From NCBI RefSeq assembly GCF_030655195.1, contig NZ_JAURWA010000177.1:1-41037 (forward strand): a DNA stretch of 41,037 nucleotides, read 5' to 3'. Made by a program: the position numbers and the translations under genes. The notes beneath the pieces were generated by a model. It did not search any database. It was not told where the DNA came from and saw only the letters and a list, made by a program, of their open reading frames with translations. Below are positions 23,474 through 31,080 of the stretch, piece by piece (positions within the stretch are counted from its first letter, which is position 1; every line of letters begins with the position of its first letter). This DNA comes from Patulibacter sp. GTDB taxonomy: Bacteria > Actinomycetota > Thermoleophilia > Solirubrobacterales > Solirubrobacteraceae.

Positions 23474-23550
23474 TCGCCACGGTGGCCCGGGTCGCCCCGG
23501 CCCCGGCCGGCGGGCACGTCGGCGGGGCTCCCACCGGGGCGTCGGCGTGA
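23470..23550 (+). CDS. 26-codon mini-ORF bridging two genes
   Basis: GTG at 23470 overlaps the monooxygenase stop (GTGA, 23470-23473) and its own TGA overlaps the GTG of the next SDR gene (GTGA, 23547-23550). It encodes VIATVARVAPAPAGGHVGGA plus six residues. Both junctions lie in a 14-bp repeat CGTCGGCGTGATCG, suggesting that the segment arose by duplication of the junction. It may only keep ribosomes moving between genes. Peptide function unknown. Confidence 0.4.
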   Translation: MIATVARVAPAPAGGHVGGAPTGASA

Positions 23551-24476
23551 TCGGTCGCCGGCCCGGTCCGACGTCGGGCACCGCGGTCGTCACCGGCGCG
23601 GGGGCGGGGCTGGGTGCCGCAATCGCCGCGCGGCTGGCCGCCCGCGGGCTGCACGTCGTCGCCGCGGACATCGACCTGCCGGGCGCCGAGCGCACCGCCG
23701 CGGCCACCGGCGGGACGGCCCGCCGCCTGGACGTCACCGACGCGCAGGCGTGCCGCGCCCTCGTCGCCGACACGCCCGACCTGGTGGTCTGGGTCAACAA
23801 CGCGGGGATCCTCGCCACCGGCCCGGGCTGGTCGACGGACGAGGCCACCCGGAGGCGGCTGTTCGACGTCAACGTCCACGGCCTGATCAACGGGACCACC
23901 GCCGCGCTGGAGGTCTTCCGGCCCGCCCGCCGCGGGCACGTGATCAACGTCGTCTCGCTCGCCGGCCTGGTGCCCGCGCCCGACGAGACGATCTACGGCG
24001 CGACGAAGCACGCGGCCCTGGCGTTCTCCGTCGGCACGCAGCTCGACCTTGCCCGGCGCCGCGAGCGGGGCGTGCGGATCAGCGCGCTGTGCCCCGACGG
24101 CATCTGGACGCCGATGCTCTTCGACCACGTCGACGACCCGGACGCCTGGCCGTCGTGGTCGGGCACGATGCTGCAGCCCGACGACGTCGCCGCCGCGGCC
24201 GTCGAGCTGCTCGACCGCCCGAGCCCGGTGCGCTCGATCCCCCGCCGCCGCGGTCTGGCCGCCCGGTTCTACGCCGCGACGCCGGGCTTGTCGGCGCGTG
24301 GCCTGCGCGGCATCGTCTGGCTCGCCCACCGGCGCCAGCGGGCGTGGGCGAGGGACAACCCGCGGCCGACGGCCCCTGCGGCACCCACCGCGGTGGCCGT
24401 CCCGTCGCCGGTGGACGACCGCTCCCCCGGGACCACCCCCACCCCGACCACCCCGACCGAGGACCTCGATGCCTGA
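23547..24476 (+). CDS. Short-chain dehydrogenase/reductase
   Basis: A 309-aa SDR. Cofactor motif VVTGAGAGLGAAIAARL, acidic ADIDLP after strand 2 (NAD preference likely), NNAGI, and catalytic Ser in VVSLAGLVPA with YGATK. The last ~45 residues are a Pro/Thr-rich tail (PTAPAAPTAVAVPS...) that is not part of the enzyme fold. Third enzyme of the operon; likely oxidises an alcohol or reduces a ketone of the pathway. The GTG start is supported by the GTGA overlap and the position before the first strand. It overlaps the next gene by 8 bp. Confidence 0.9.
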   Translation: MIGRRPGPTSGTAVVTGAGAGLGAAIAARLAARGLHVVAADIDLPGAERTAAATGGTARRLDVTDAQACRALVADTPDLVVWVNNAGILATGPGWSTDEATRRRLFDVNVHGLINGTTAALEVFRPARRGHVINVVSLAGLVPAPDETIYGATKHAALAFSVGTQLDLARRRERGVRISALCPDGIWTPMLFDHVDDPDAWPSWSGTMLQPDDVAAAAVELLDRPSPVRSIPRRRGLAARFYAATPGLSARGLRGIVWLAHRRQRAWARDNPRPTAPAAPTAVAVPSPVDDRSPGTTPTPTTPTEDLDA

Positions 24477-25461
24477 CCCCGCCGCGCCTCCCGTCCGCCG
24501 CGTGCTGATCACCGGGGCGCTCGGCTTCATCGGGCGCGCGGTCGCCGACCGGCTGACCGCCGACGGGATCGAGGTCGTCGGCGTCGACCGCGAGGCGGAC
24601 CCGGCCCGTGGCGTCGTCGCCGGCGACACGACCGACCCCGGGCCCTGGGCCGCCGCCCTGCAGGGCTGCGACGTCGTCCTGCACACCGCCGCGGTGGTCT
24701 CGAACGCCGTCGAGGTCGACGAGCAGTGGCGGGTCAACGTGCTCGGCACGCGGCGGGTCGTCGAGGCCGCGCGCGACGCCGGGGTGCGGCGCATCGTCCA
24801 CCTGTCGTCGATCCGGGCGTTCTCGGACCTCGGGTTCCCCGACGGCGTCACCGAGGACCACCCCGTCCGCCCCGACGGCAACCCGTACGTCGACACGAAG
24901 ATCGCGTCGGAGCAGGTCGTCCTGCAGGCCCACGCCGCCGGCGAGATCGAGACCGTCGTCGTCCGGCCCGGAGACGTCTACGGCCCCGGCTCGCGGCCGT
25001 GGGTGCTGCTGCCGCTCGAGGCCATCCGCGCCCGGCAGTTCCTGCTCCCCGCGATGGGCAGGGGCATCCACAGCCCGGTCTACGTCGACGACCTCGTCGC
25101 CGGTCTGGTCCTGACGACGACCCATCCCGACGCCGCCGGCCAGGTCTTCACGATCGCGGGACCGCGCGGCGTGCGGTGCGACGAGTACTTCGGCCACCTC
25201 TACCGGATGCTCGGCCGCAAGGGCCCCCTCGGGCTGCCCACGCCCGTGGCGGTCGGCCTCGCCGCGGCCGCCGACCGGGCGGGCCGGGCCCGCGGCCGTC
25301 GCACCGAGGTCAACGCGATCTCGATGCGGTACTTCGCCCGCACCGGCACCTACTCGATCGAGAAGGCCCGCAGCCTGCTCGGCTACGCCCCGGTGGTCGA
25401 CCTGGACGAGGGCATGGCGCGCACCGAGGAGTGGCTCAGGGCCGAGGGGCTGCTCGGCTGA
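24469..25461 (+). CDS. NAD-dependent epimerase/dehydratase, 3-beta-HSD-like
   Basis: A 330-aa extended SDR. ITGALGFIGRAVADRL at residues about 13-28, HTAAVVSNAVEVDE, HLSSIRAFSD, and YVDTK supplying the active Tyr and Lys, followed by VVRPGDVYGPGSRPW. The central pattern (VNVLGTRRVVEAARDAGVRR, then YVDDLVAGL) is found in the 3-beta-hydroxysteroid dehydrogenase/isomerase and dihydroflavonol reductase branch. Start ATG at 24469 has GAGGA 5 nt upstream. Last gene of the operon, ended by a strong palindromic hairpin. Confidence 0.88.
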   Translation: MPDPAAPPVRRVLITGALGFIGRAVADRLTADGIEVVGVDREADPARGVVAGDTTDPGPWAAALQGCDVVLHTAAVVSNAVEVDEQWRVNVLGTRRVVEAARDAGVRRIVHLSSIRAFSDLGFPDGVTEDHPVRPDGNPYVDTKIASEQVVLQAHAAGEIETVVVRPGDVYGPGSRPWVLLPLEAIRARQFLLPAMGRGIHSPVYVDDLVAGLVLTTTHPDAAGQVFTIAGPRGVRCDEYFGHLYRMLGRKGPLGLPTPVAVGLAAAADRAGRARGRRTEVNAISMRYFARTGTYSIEKARSLLGYAPVVDLDEGMARTEEWLRAEGLLG

Positions 25462-25464
25462 GTG

Positions 25465-25494
25465 CCGCGCCGTTCCCGGCCGGGAACGGCGCGG
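25465..25494. terminator. Perfect 30-bp palindromic terminator
   Basis: The 15-bp arms (25465-25479 and 25480-25494) are exact reverse complements, with G-T pairs extending the stem outside. No T-run. It lies just after the epimerase stop and before the convergent collagen-like gene, so it can serve both directions. Confidence 0.65.
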
Positions 25495-25540
25495 TGCCCG
25501 GCTCCCCGCGATCCGGCCGGGACCACGGGGCTCGGAGGGG

Positions 25541-26263
25541 CTAGCTCTGCTCCTCCACGATCGTCCGGCGGTCGAACGTGCCGGTGTTCTGGGTGCACGT
25601 GCCTGCGCCGCCGGCGCCCCGGACCCAGAGGGAGACCGTGTGGTCGCCGGTCGGCACGCCCGCGAAGAGCGACTCGATCGTCGCCGACTCGGCCGTGGTC
25701 GCGGTGGTCGTGGCGTCGAACCCGTCGAAGCCGGTGCCCCCGCCGGAGGCCAGGTCGTCGACCCGCAGCTGGAAGGAGCAGAAGCTCGCGCCCCCCGACT
25801 GGCTGACGACGGTGCCGCTCGTCAGTCGGACGACGGAGGTCGCCGACGTCTTCGTGAAGGTCCCGAAGTCCTTGACCTTCTTGAAGTTCGAGTTCGTGAT
25901 GGCCGTGTCGGTCTGCGAGGTGTTGCCCGTCAGGACCTTCCGCGCGATGACCGCCGGTGCGCCGGCGACGCCGGTGTCGCCCTTGGCGCCCGTGTCGCCC
26001 TTGGCCCCCGCGGGGCCCGCGGCTCCGGACGGCCCGGTCTCGCCCTTCGCCCCGGGCGTGCCGGGCGCCCCGGCGGCCCCCGCCGAGCCCTTGGCGCCCT
26101 TCAGGGCTGAGCGGGTCTTCTTCGCGAGGTCCTTCGTCTGGATCGTGCCGTCCTTGATGTTCTTGCTGGTGATGACGGACGCCGCGTACGCGGTGCCCCC
26201 GCCGAGGGCGAGCAGCAGGGCCAGCGTGGCGACGATGTTGGAGTAGGTCAGGTGCCGTTTCAT
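25541..26263 (-). CDS. Exported collagen-like protein
   Basis: A 240-aa exported protein. The signal peptide MKRHLTYSNIVATLALLLAL ending near GGTAYAA is the form found across Solirubrobacterales. Residues about 30-55 are basic (SKNIKDGTIQTKDLAKKTRS), a segment that recurs in this family. Residues about 56-103 are sixteen Gly-X-Y triplets (GAPGTPGAKGETGPSGAAG...). The C-terminal ~130 residues are Ser/Thr/Gly-rich with two Cys (SFCSFQL, GTCTQN) and look like a beta-sandwich head. Likely a surface filament or adhesion protein; role not established. Start ATG 6 nt after TACGGT. Confidence 0.85.
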   Translation of the reverse strand: MKRHLTYSNIVATLALLLALGGGTAYAASVITSKNIKDGTIQTKDLAKKTRSALKGAKGSAGAAGAPGTPGAKGETGPSGAAGPAGAKGDTGAKGDTGVAGAPAVIARKVLTGNTSQTDTAITNSNFKKVKDFGTFTKTSATSVVRLTSGTVVSQSGGASFCSFQLRVDDLASGGGTGFDGFDATTTATTAESATIESLFAGVPTGDHTVSLWVRGAGGAGTCTQNTGTFDRRTIVEEQS

Positions 26264-26269
26264 GCGTGC

Positions 26270-26275
26270 ACCGTA
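26270..26275 (-). promoter_or_regulatory. -10 element TACGGT, leaderless start
   Basis: On the minus strand TACGGT is followed by 6 nt (GCACGC) and the ATG at 26263. Same hexamer and spacing as before the gene at 4028. Confidence 0.5.
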
Positions 26276-26293
26276 CGCCCCGCCGGCTCGGAT

Positions 26294-26318
26294 GGGGCGA
26301 TTCGTTTGCGATCGCCCC
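26294..26318. terminator. Hairpin after the MFS gene, overlapping the next promoter
   Basis: GGGGCGAT (26294-26301) pairs exactly with ATCGCCCC (26311-26318) around a 9-nt T-rich loop. It lies downstream of the MFS stop and across the expected -35 area of the collagen-like gene, so it may be a terminator, an operator, or both. Confidence 0.45.
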
Positions 26319-26321
26319 ACC

Positions 26322-26349
26322 GGGCGCCACCTGGCGGGCGCCACCCGGC
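26322..26349. repeat. 14-bp tandem duplication after the MFS stop
   Basis: GGGCGCCACCTGGC and GGGCGCCACCCGGC lie in tandem and differ at one base, just beyond the MFS stop codon. Confidence 0.75.
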
Positions 26350-26355
26350 CGACGT

Positions 26356-27627
26356 TCACCCCCGGTCGAGCGCCACCGCCCCCGTCCGCCGCGCCGTCCA
26401 CCCGAACCAGATCCACGACGCCAGGCCGACGGCCGCGATCGCGCCGCCCAGGACGCAGACCGCGTCCCACCCGCCGGCGCCCCAGACGGCCGACGAGGCG
26501 GTCGAGCCCGTGACGCCGCCGAGGAAGTAGGCGACCATGTACGCCGTCGTGATGCGGCTGCGGGCGTCGGGGCGCAGGGCGTAGATCGTGCTCTGGTTCG
26601 TGATCTGCAGGCCCTGGACGGCGAAGTCGAGGACGACGATGCCCAGGACGAGCGCCACGACGCTCGTGCCGCCCAGGTCGAGCAGGACCCACGAGAGGAG
26701 CAGCGTGACGAGGGCCCCGGTCGTGGCCGCGCGACCGTGCCCGGCGTCGCTGATCCGTCCCGCGACCGGGGCCATCAGGGCGCCCGCCAGGCCGGCGAGC
26801 CCGAACAGGCCGATGACGCCGTCGCCGTAGCCGTAGGGCTCGCGGGCGAGGAGGAACGCCACCGCGGTCCACAGCACGCTGAAGATCGCCATGCCGGTCG
26901 CGCCCAGCCACATCCGCCGGCGCAGCTCCGGCTCCTCGCGGATCAGCGCGAGGACCGATCGCAGCAGGCGGCGGTAGCGCACGCGGCCGGCCACGCCGTG
27001 GTCGGGGCCGACGGGCGGCGGGGCGACGGGCAGGAACCGCCAGAGCACCGCGGCGAGGACGAGCATCGTGCCGGCGGCGACGGCGAAGACGAGCCGGAAG
27101 CCCCCGAGCTCGGAGAGCAGGCCCGACAGGGTGCGGGCCAGCAGGATGCCGACGAGCAGGCCGCTCATCACGGTCCCGACGATGCGGCCGCGCTCCTCCT
27201 CGCCGGCCATCGACGACGCGAGCGGGACGACGACCTGGGCGACCGCCGAGGCCACGCCGACCGCGGCCAGCGACGCGGCCAGGACGGCGAAGCTCGGCGC
27301 GACGGTGCTGACCACCTGGGCGGCCGCGGCGACGACGAGCAGGCCGACGACCAACCGCCGCCGCTCGAGCAGGTCGCCGAGCGGCACGAGGAACGCGAGG
27401 CCCAGCACGTAGCCGACCTGGCCCGCGGTGACGAGCAGCCCGGCGGTCGACTCGCCGACGCCGAACGCTCGCGCGATCGTGTCCAGCAGCGGCTGGGCGA
27501 CGTAGAGGTTGGTCACCGCCACGCCGCAGGTCACGGCGAGCAGGACGACCAGCCGGCGGTCCATCCGCTCGCCCGGGGCGGGGGAGAGGTCGGCGGCGGG
27601 GTCGGGGGCTGCTGGCGCTGCGCTCAC
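26356..27627 (-). CDS. Major facilitator superfamily exporter
   Basis: A 423-aa transporter with twelve hydrophobic segments. Helix 1-2 region NLYVAQPLLDTIARAFGVGE is typical of the AraJ/NepI-like drug-efflux group, and PLGDLLERRRLVVGLLV is the loop 2-3 motif A. A second-half loop motif appears in GAGRISDAGHGR form (APVAGRISDAGHGRAA). Likely exports a drug or small metabolite. GTG start at 27627 follows a perfect hairpin operator-like sequence. No regulator gene is adjacent. The gene is 46 bp downstream of the carboxypeptidase gene and may be read through from it. Confidence 0.88.
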   Translation of the reverse strand: MSAAPAAPDPAADLSPAPGERMDRRLVVLLAVTCGVAVTNLYVAQPLLDTIARAFGVGESTAGLLVTAGQVGYVLGLAFLVPLGDLLERRRLVVGLLVVAAAAQVVSTVAPSFAVLAASLAAVGVASAVAQVVVPLASSMAGEEERGRIVGTVMSGLLVGILLARTLSGLLSELGGFRLVFAVAAGTMLVLAAVLWRFLPVAPPPVGPDHGVAGRVRYRRLLRSVLALIREEPELRRRMWLGATGMAIFSVLWTAVAFLLAREPYGYGDGVIGLFGLAGLAGALMAPVAGRISDAGHGRAATTGALVTLLLSWVLLDLGGTSVVALVLGIVVLDFAVQGLQITNQSTIYALRPDARSRITTAYMVAYFLGGVTGSTASSAVWGAGGWDAVCVLGGAIAAVGLASWIWFGWTARRTGAVALDRG

Positions 27628-27635
27628 CCGTCGAT

Positions 27636-27652
27636 GGTTGCAGGACGCAACC
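27636..27652. promoter_or_regulatory. Operator-like inverted repeat before MFS gene
   Basis: GGTTGC-AGGAC-GCAACC: perfect 6-bp arms with a 5-bp spacer, 9 bp upstream of the MFS GTG start. It overlaps the minus-strand AACCAT that sits at leaderless -10 spacing. Looks like a dyad for a repressor of the exporter. Confidence 0.45.
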
Positions 27653-27673
27653 TCGGGCGGCTGCGGGCGGGTC

Positions 27674-28732
27674 TCAGCGCGCCCGCACGCCGAGCGCCCG
27701 GAACCCGCGGTTCAGCAGCGCCTCGGCCTGCCGGGGGATGTCCGGCGTGTTCAGCAGGACGACGACGAGGCGGTGGCCGCCGCGCGAGACCGCGCCGACG
27801 AACGTCTTGCCGGCGGCGTTCGTGAAGCCCGTCTTCAGGCCGATCGTGCCGGGGAACCCCTGCTTCAGCAGCGGGTTGTGGTTCTGGAGGAAGAGCTTGC
27901 GGCCCTTGATCGGGAACGGCCGGACCGCCTGGTTCGTGCCGACGATCTTCGCCAGCCGCGGCTGGTCGAGGACCGCGCGGCCCAGGACCGCCAGGTCGGT
28001 GGCGCACGACCGGTTCTTCGCCTCGCGCTGCGTCCGGGTCTCCTCGAAGCCGCTGGGCGAGGCGAACGTCGTGCACGTCAGGCCGAGCGCACGGGCCTGG
28101 GCGTTCATCATCGCCACGAAGTTCTCGACGGTCCCGCCGACGTGCTCGGCCAGGGCGACCGCGGCGTCGTTGCCCGAGGCCAGCAGCAGGCCGTACTGCA
28201 TCGTCTCGAGCTGGACCTTCTTGTAGAGCGGGAGCAGCCCGACGCGCGAGCCCTGCGCGGCGACCGCCTTGCGGGAGATCCGCACGCGCTCGGTCGGGCG
28301 GCTGTTGCCGTCGACCACCAGCGCGGTCATGAGCTTCGTGACGCTGGCGATCGGCAGCGAGCGGGTGGCGGAGTGCGCCCACAGCACCTTGCCGGTGTCG
28401 AGGTCGGCGACCAGCCCGGCGCGCGGCTGCTTGCGCAGCGGGTTGACGAAGCCGGGCGCGGCGAACTCGGGGGCGGCGGCCTGGAGCTTCAGCGGGACCG
28501 CGAGCGGGGCGACCGACGGCGGGCCGTTGACGCCCTGCAGCGGCGTGCGCTGGACCGTGGGCGCGTCCTCGCCGTCGGGCCCGGAGCCCGCCTGGGCGGT
28601 GGCCGAGCCGCCGCCGCAGCCGGAGAGGACCGGGCCCAGGACGAGCACGACGAGGAGGAGGGCCACACGCCGCACGGACCGGAGCATGCCCGACGCGGAG
28701 GACGGGGGCGCCGGGTGCAGGGCGTCGTTCAC
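27674..28732 (-). CDS. D-alanyl-D-alanine carboxypeptidase (S11) lipoprotein
   Basis: PBP5-type enzyme that trims D-Ala from peptidoglycan stem peptides. Active-site motifs: SVTK in SLPIASVTKLMTAL, SGN in LLLASGNDAAVALA, and KTG in GLKTGFTNAAGKTF. A lipobox (GPVLSGC) follows a hydrophobic stretch, so the mature protein starts at Cys and is a lipid-anchored form. The true start may be ATG at 28684 (MLRSVRRVALLLVVLVLG), which gives a normal n-region, in place of GTG at 28732. It lies between two other envelope genes, a LytR-CpsA-Psr protein and an exporter, all on the minus strand. No C-terminal PBP5 anchor is seen. Confidence 0.92.
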   Translation of the reverse strand: MNDALHPAPPSSASGMLRSVRRVALLLVVLVLGPVLSGCGGGSATAQAGSGPDGEDAPTVQRTPLQGVNGPPSVAPLAVPLKLQAAAPEFAAPGFVNPLRKQPRAGLVADLDTGKVLWAHSATRSLPIASVTKLMTALVVDGNSRPTERVRISRKAVAAQGSRVGLLPLYKKVQLETMQYGLLLASGNDAAVALAEHVGGTVENFVAMMNAQARALGLTCTTFASPSGFEETRTQREAKNRSCATDLAVLGRAVLDQPRLAKIVGTNQAVRPFPIKGRKLFLQNHNPLLKQGFPGTIGLKTGFTNAAGKTFVGAVSRGGHRLVVVLLNTPDIPRQAEALLNRGFRALGVRAR

Positions 28733-28780
28733 GGCCGGTCGGCGACCCCGCGAGGGCGAGGGCGCCCGACCGGCGCCCGC

Positions 28781-30310
28781 TCAGCCCGCGCGGTACGGCG
28801 TGAGGCTGCGGGCGATGGCCCGCATCTCGCTGTTGGTGAGGCTGTTCTTCAGGCTGTTGTTGACCCAGTAGGTGCCGTTGGGCGTCTTCCACACCAGGCG
28901 ACGGATGCGCGCGCCGTCGTACTCGATGCGGAACGTGCGCCCGGCCAGCCGGACCTCGTCCGTGGTCATGTCGAGCACCGGCGGGTCCTTCCAGGACGTG
29001 CCCTGGATGCCGTAGTACTGGCCGATGCCGCCGCGCTGGCCGTCGACCGCGACGACCAGGCGGTAGCCCTGCCACGGGAACGCCCGGCCGCCGGCGGAGG
29101 CGATCTCGTACCCGCGGGAGTCGTTGTCGCGGTAGACCGCACCGTTCTGGACGAGCTTGGGGACGTAGATCGGCGCGGCGGTGAAGTCGCGTGCGATGCC
29201 GCTGTTGGCGACGTTGGTCTTGGCGGCGGCCAGGCCGTCGCCGAGCGTGGCGGGGGTCTTGGGCGTCTTGGAGCGGCGCTTGCGGCCGCTCGAGGTCCGG
29301 GAGGGCTCGGCGTCGTTGTCGGAGGCCTTGACCTTGCGCGGCGAGCCGGGGTGCAGGAACTGCCGGGCGGCCTTGGCCAGGCCGGCGGGCGTGGTCTGCA
29401 GCGCGCCCTCGTTCGTGTCGGTCGTGTCGAGCTGGATCCGCTTGGTCGGGTTGCCGACCACGCCCAGACCGAGCTTGACGACGCCGAGCAGGCCGCGCGA
29501 GGTGCGGATGTCGGTGTCGACGAACTTCAGGATCGTCTTGGCGAGCTTGTTGCCCTCGAAGATGAGCTTCGACGTGGCGATCTGCCCGCGGGCCTCGGAC
29601 AGGTAGTGCTGCTGGCGGGCCTCGCGCACGACGTCGTTGTCGAGGTGGCGGAAGCGGACGTAGTCCAGCGAGTCCTCGCCGCAGAGCCGCTGGTAGCCGG
29701 CCTTGACGTCGATCGAGGCGTACGGCTGGGTGTCGCCGACCGGCGGGTTGTTGTCGTTGAAGTAGCGGCGGTCGACGTCGGTGTAGAAGCAGCCGAACGC
29801 GTTGACGGCGGCGGAGAACGCGGTGAAGCGGATCGAGACGTAGTGGTGGATCTCGAACGTCTCCTCCGGCGTGGAGAGCAGCTCCTTGAGGCGGTCGATG
29901 AGCTTGTCCGGGCCGCCGGCGAACGCGGCGTTCAGGCGGACGTTCGATCCGCCGGCGACGATCAGGTCGCGCGGCAGCGACAGCATCGACGTGACCTTCG
30001 CGTTGCTGTCGAGGCGGACGAGGATCATCGTGTCGGACCGCTGGCCGCTGGCCTCGCCCTTGCGCGCGTCGTCGCCGACGAGCAGCATCGTCTGCGGCTT
30101 GCCGGGGTCGACGTCGTCGAGGGCCTCCTTGGCCTTCTTCGTCGCCACCGTCTCCTCGGGGAGCGCGTTGACGATGAGGTCCGACTCGCGCTTGATCGTC
30201 GTGGCGACGGCGACGCCCGCGACGGTCAGGACGATCACGCACGCCAGCAGGATCCGCAGCGCGAACTGCGTGCCGGGGCGGGGCGGGCGGAGGTCGGACG
30301 GGGCGCTCAT
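28781..30310 (-). CDS. LytR-CpsA-Psr (LCP) family cell-wall glycopolymer transferase
   Basis: A 509-aa protein with a short cytoplasmic N-terminus, one membrane helix at residues about 16-38 (ALRILLACVIVLTVAGVAVA) and a large outside part. The LCP domain has MLLVGDD, GQRSDTMILVRLD and SMLSLPRDL with the Arg/Asp residues that bind the polyprenyl pyrophosphate substrate, plus DYVRFRHLDND. It attaches wall polymers to peptidoglycan. After a Lys/Arg-rich linker (SGRKRRSKTPKTP) comes a C-terminal domain of ~150 residues (from IARDFTAAPIYVPKLVQ) that is not the common LytR_C domain and that I cannot name. ATG at 30310 chosen; the longer frame is Arg/Pro-rich. Confidence 0.9.
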   Translation of the reverse strand: MSAPSDLRPPRPGTQFALRILLACVIVLTVAGVAVATTIKRESDLIVNALPEETVATKKAKEALDDVDPGKPQTMLLVGDDARKGEASGQRSDTMILVRLDSNAKVTSMLSLPRDLIVAGGSNVRLNAAFAGGPDKLIDRLKELLSTPEETFEIHHYVSIRFTAFSAAVNAFGCFYTDVDRRYFNDNNPPVGDTQPYASIDVKAGYQRLCGEDSLDYVRFRHLDNDVVREARQQHYLSEARGQIATSKLIFEGNKLAKTILKFVDTDIRTSRGLLGVVKLGLGVVGNPTKRIQLDTTDTNEGALQTTPAGLAKAARQFLHPGSPRKVKASDNDAEPSRTSSGRKRRSKTPKTPATLGDGLAAAKTNVANSGIARDFTAAPIYVPKLVQNGAVYRDNDSRGYEIASAGGRAFPWQGYRLVVAVDGQRGGIGQYYGIQGTSWKDPPVLDMTTDEVRLAGRTFRIEYDGARIRRLVWKTPNGTYWVNNSLKNSLTNSEMRAIARSLTPYRAG

Positions 30311-30650
30311 GGCGGGTGGCCTCGGGGACCGGGCGGCGGCCGTCGGAGCGGCCGGGTCGGGGCGGGGCGCAGGACGCCCGCGCGGACGCAGGGGGCCCGC
30401 GGGTCCAGAGACGGTAGCGCACCCCCACGGCCCCGCGTGCAGGTCGGGGATCGCGGCGCGGGGCGGATCGGCGGCGCGCGGCGCCCCCGCGACGGGACCG
30501 TCGACGCCCCGGGCACGGGACCGCGACACGACGTCGTTCGCCCCGTGGCGCGAGGTCGGGGAGCGGCGCGCTACCGCTCGTCCGACCTCGAAGGCGCCAC
30601 GTCCCGCGCGGTGCCCCGGAGTGCGGATCGCGACCTCCGACCCCGCCCGC
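30311..30650. other. Divergent intergenic region, LCP leader
   Basis: 340 bp between divergent LCP and thioesterase genes. On the minus strand TACCGT at 30411-30416 could be the -10 of the LCP gene, giving a leader of roughly 95 nt. I see no gene or strong repeat in the rest. Confidence 0.35.
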
Positions 30651-30656
30651 TACCGT
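30651..30656 (+). promoter_or_regulatory. -10 element TACCGT, leaderless start
   Basis: TACCGT is followed by 7 nt and the ATG at 30664. No Shine-Dalgarno sequence. Confidence 0.5.
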
Positions 30657-30663
30657 CGCGGGC

Positions 30664-31080
30664 ATGACGACCGACCGTGGCCACGTGACGCGGGTCCCGA
30701 TCCTGTTGCGCAACCGCGACATGGACACGCTGGGGCACCTGAACCAGTCGCTCTACCACGTGTTCATCGAGGAGGCACGGACGGCGGTGGTCCTCGAGCT
30801 GCTCGGCACGGGCGTCGTGGACTACGTCCTCGCGCGCGTCGAGCTGGACCACCTGCACGAGGTCCGCCTGGAGGACCGCGAGGTCGCGGCGGAGGCCTGG
30901 ATCGAGCACGTCGGCGCCAAGAGCCTGCGGATCGGCTCGCGGGTCGTGAAGCTCGACGGCACCGTCGTCGCGCAGGGCACGACCGTGCTCGTGGCGTGGG
31001 ATCCGGAGCGCCGCGGGTCGCGGCCGATCGACGACGAGGAGCGGGCCGCGCTCGTCGCCGGACTGCCGGTCGCGACGTGA
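30664..31080 (+). CDS. Hotdog-fold acyl-CoA thioesterase
   Basis: A 138-aa single-hotdog 4HBT-type thioesterase. The start RVPILLRNRDMDTLGHLNQSLYHVFIEEAR has the expected Asp, GH and N...Y pattern around the active helix, and LARVELDHLHEVRLEDREVA is the second strand region. It hydrolyses acyl-CoA thioesters, chain type unknown. The stop overlaps the GTG of the M28 peptidase gene (GTGA, 31077-31080), an unusual pairing of a thioesterase and a membrane peptidase. Confidence 0.88.
   Translation: MTTDRGHVTRVPILLRNRDMDTLGHLNQSLYHVFIEEARTAVVLELLGTGVVDYVLARVELDHLHEVRLEDREVAAEAWIEHVGAKSLRIGSRVVKLDGTVVAQGTTVLVAWDPERRGSRPIDDEERAALVAGLPVAT

Noticed and set aside
27624..30728. A 1034-codon open frame on the minus strand
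   Set aside because: It is the shadow of the carboxypeptidase and LCP genes; its translation is Arg/Pro/Gly-rich with no family pattern, a common effect of high GC.
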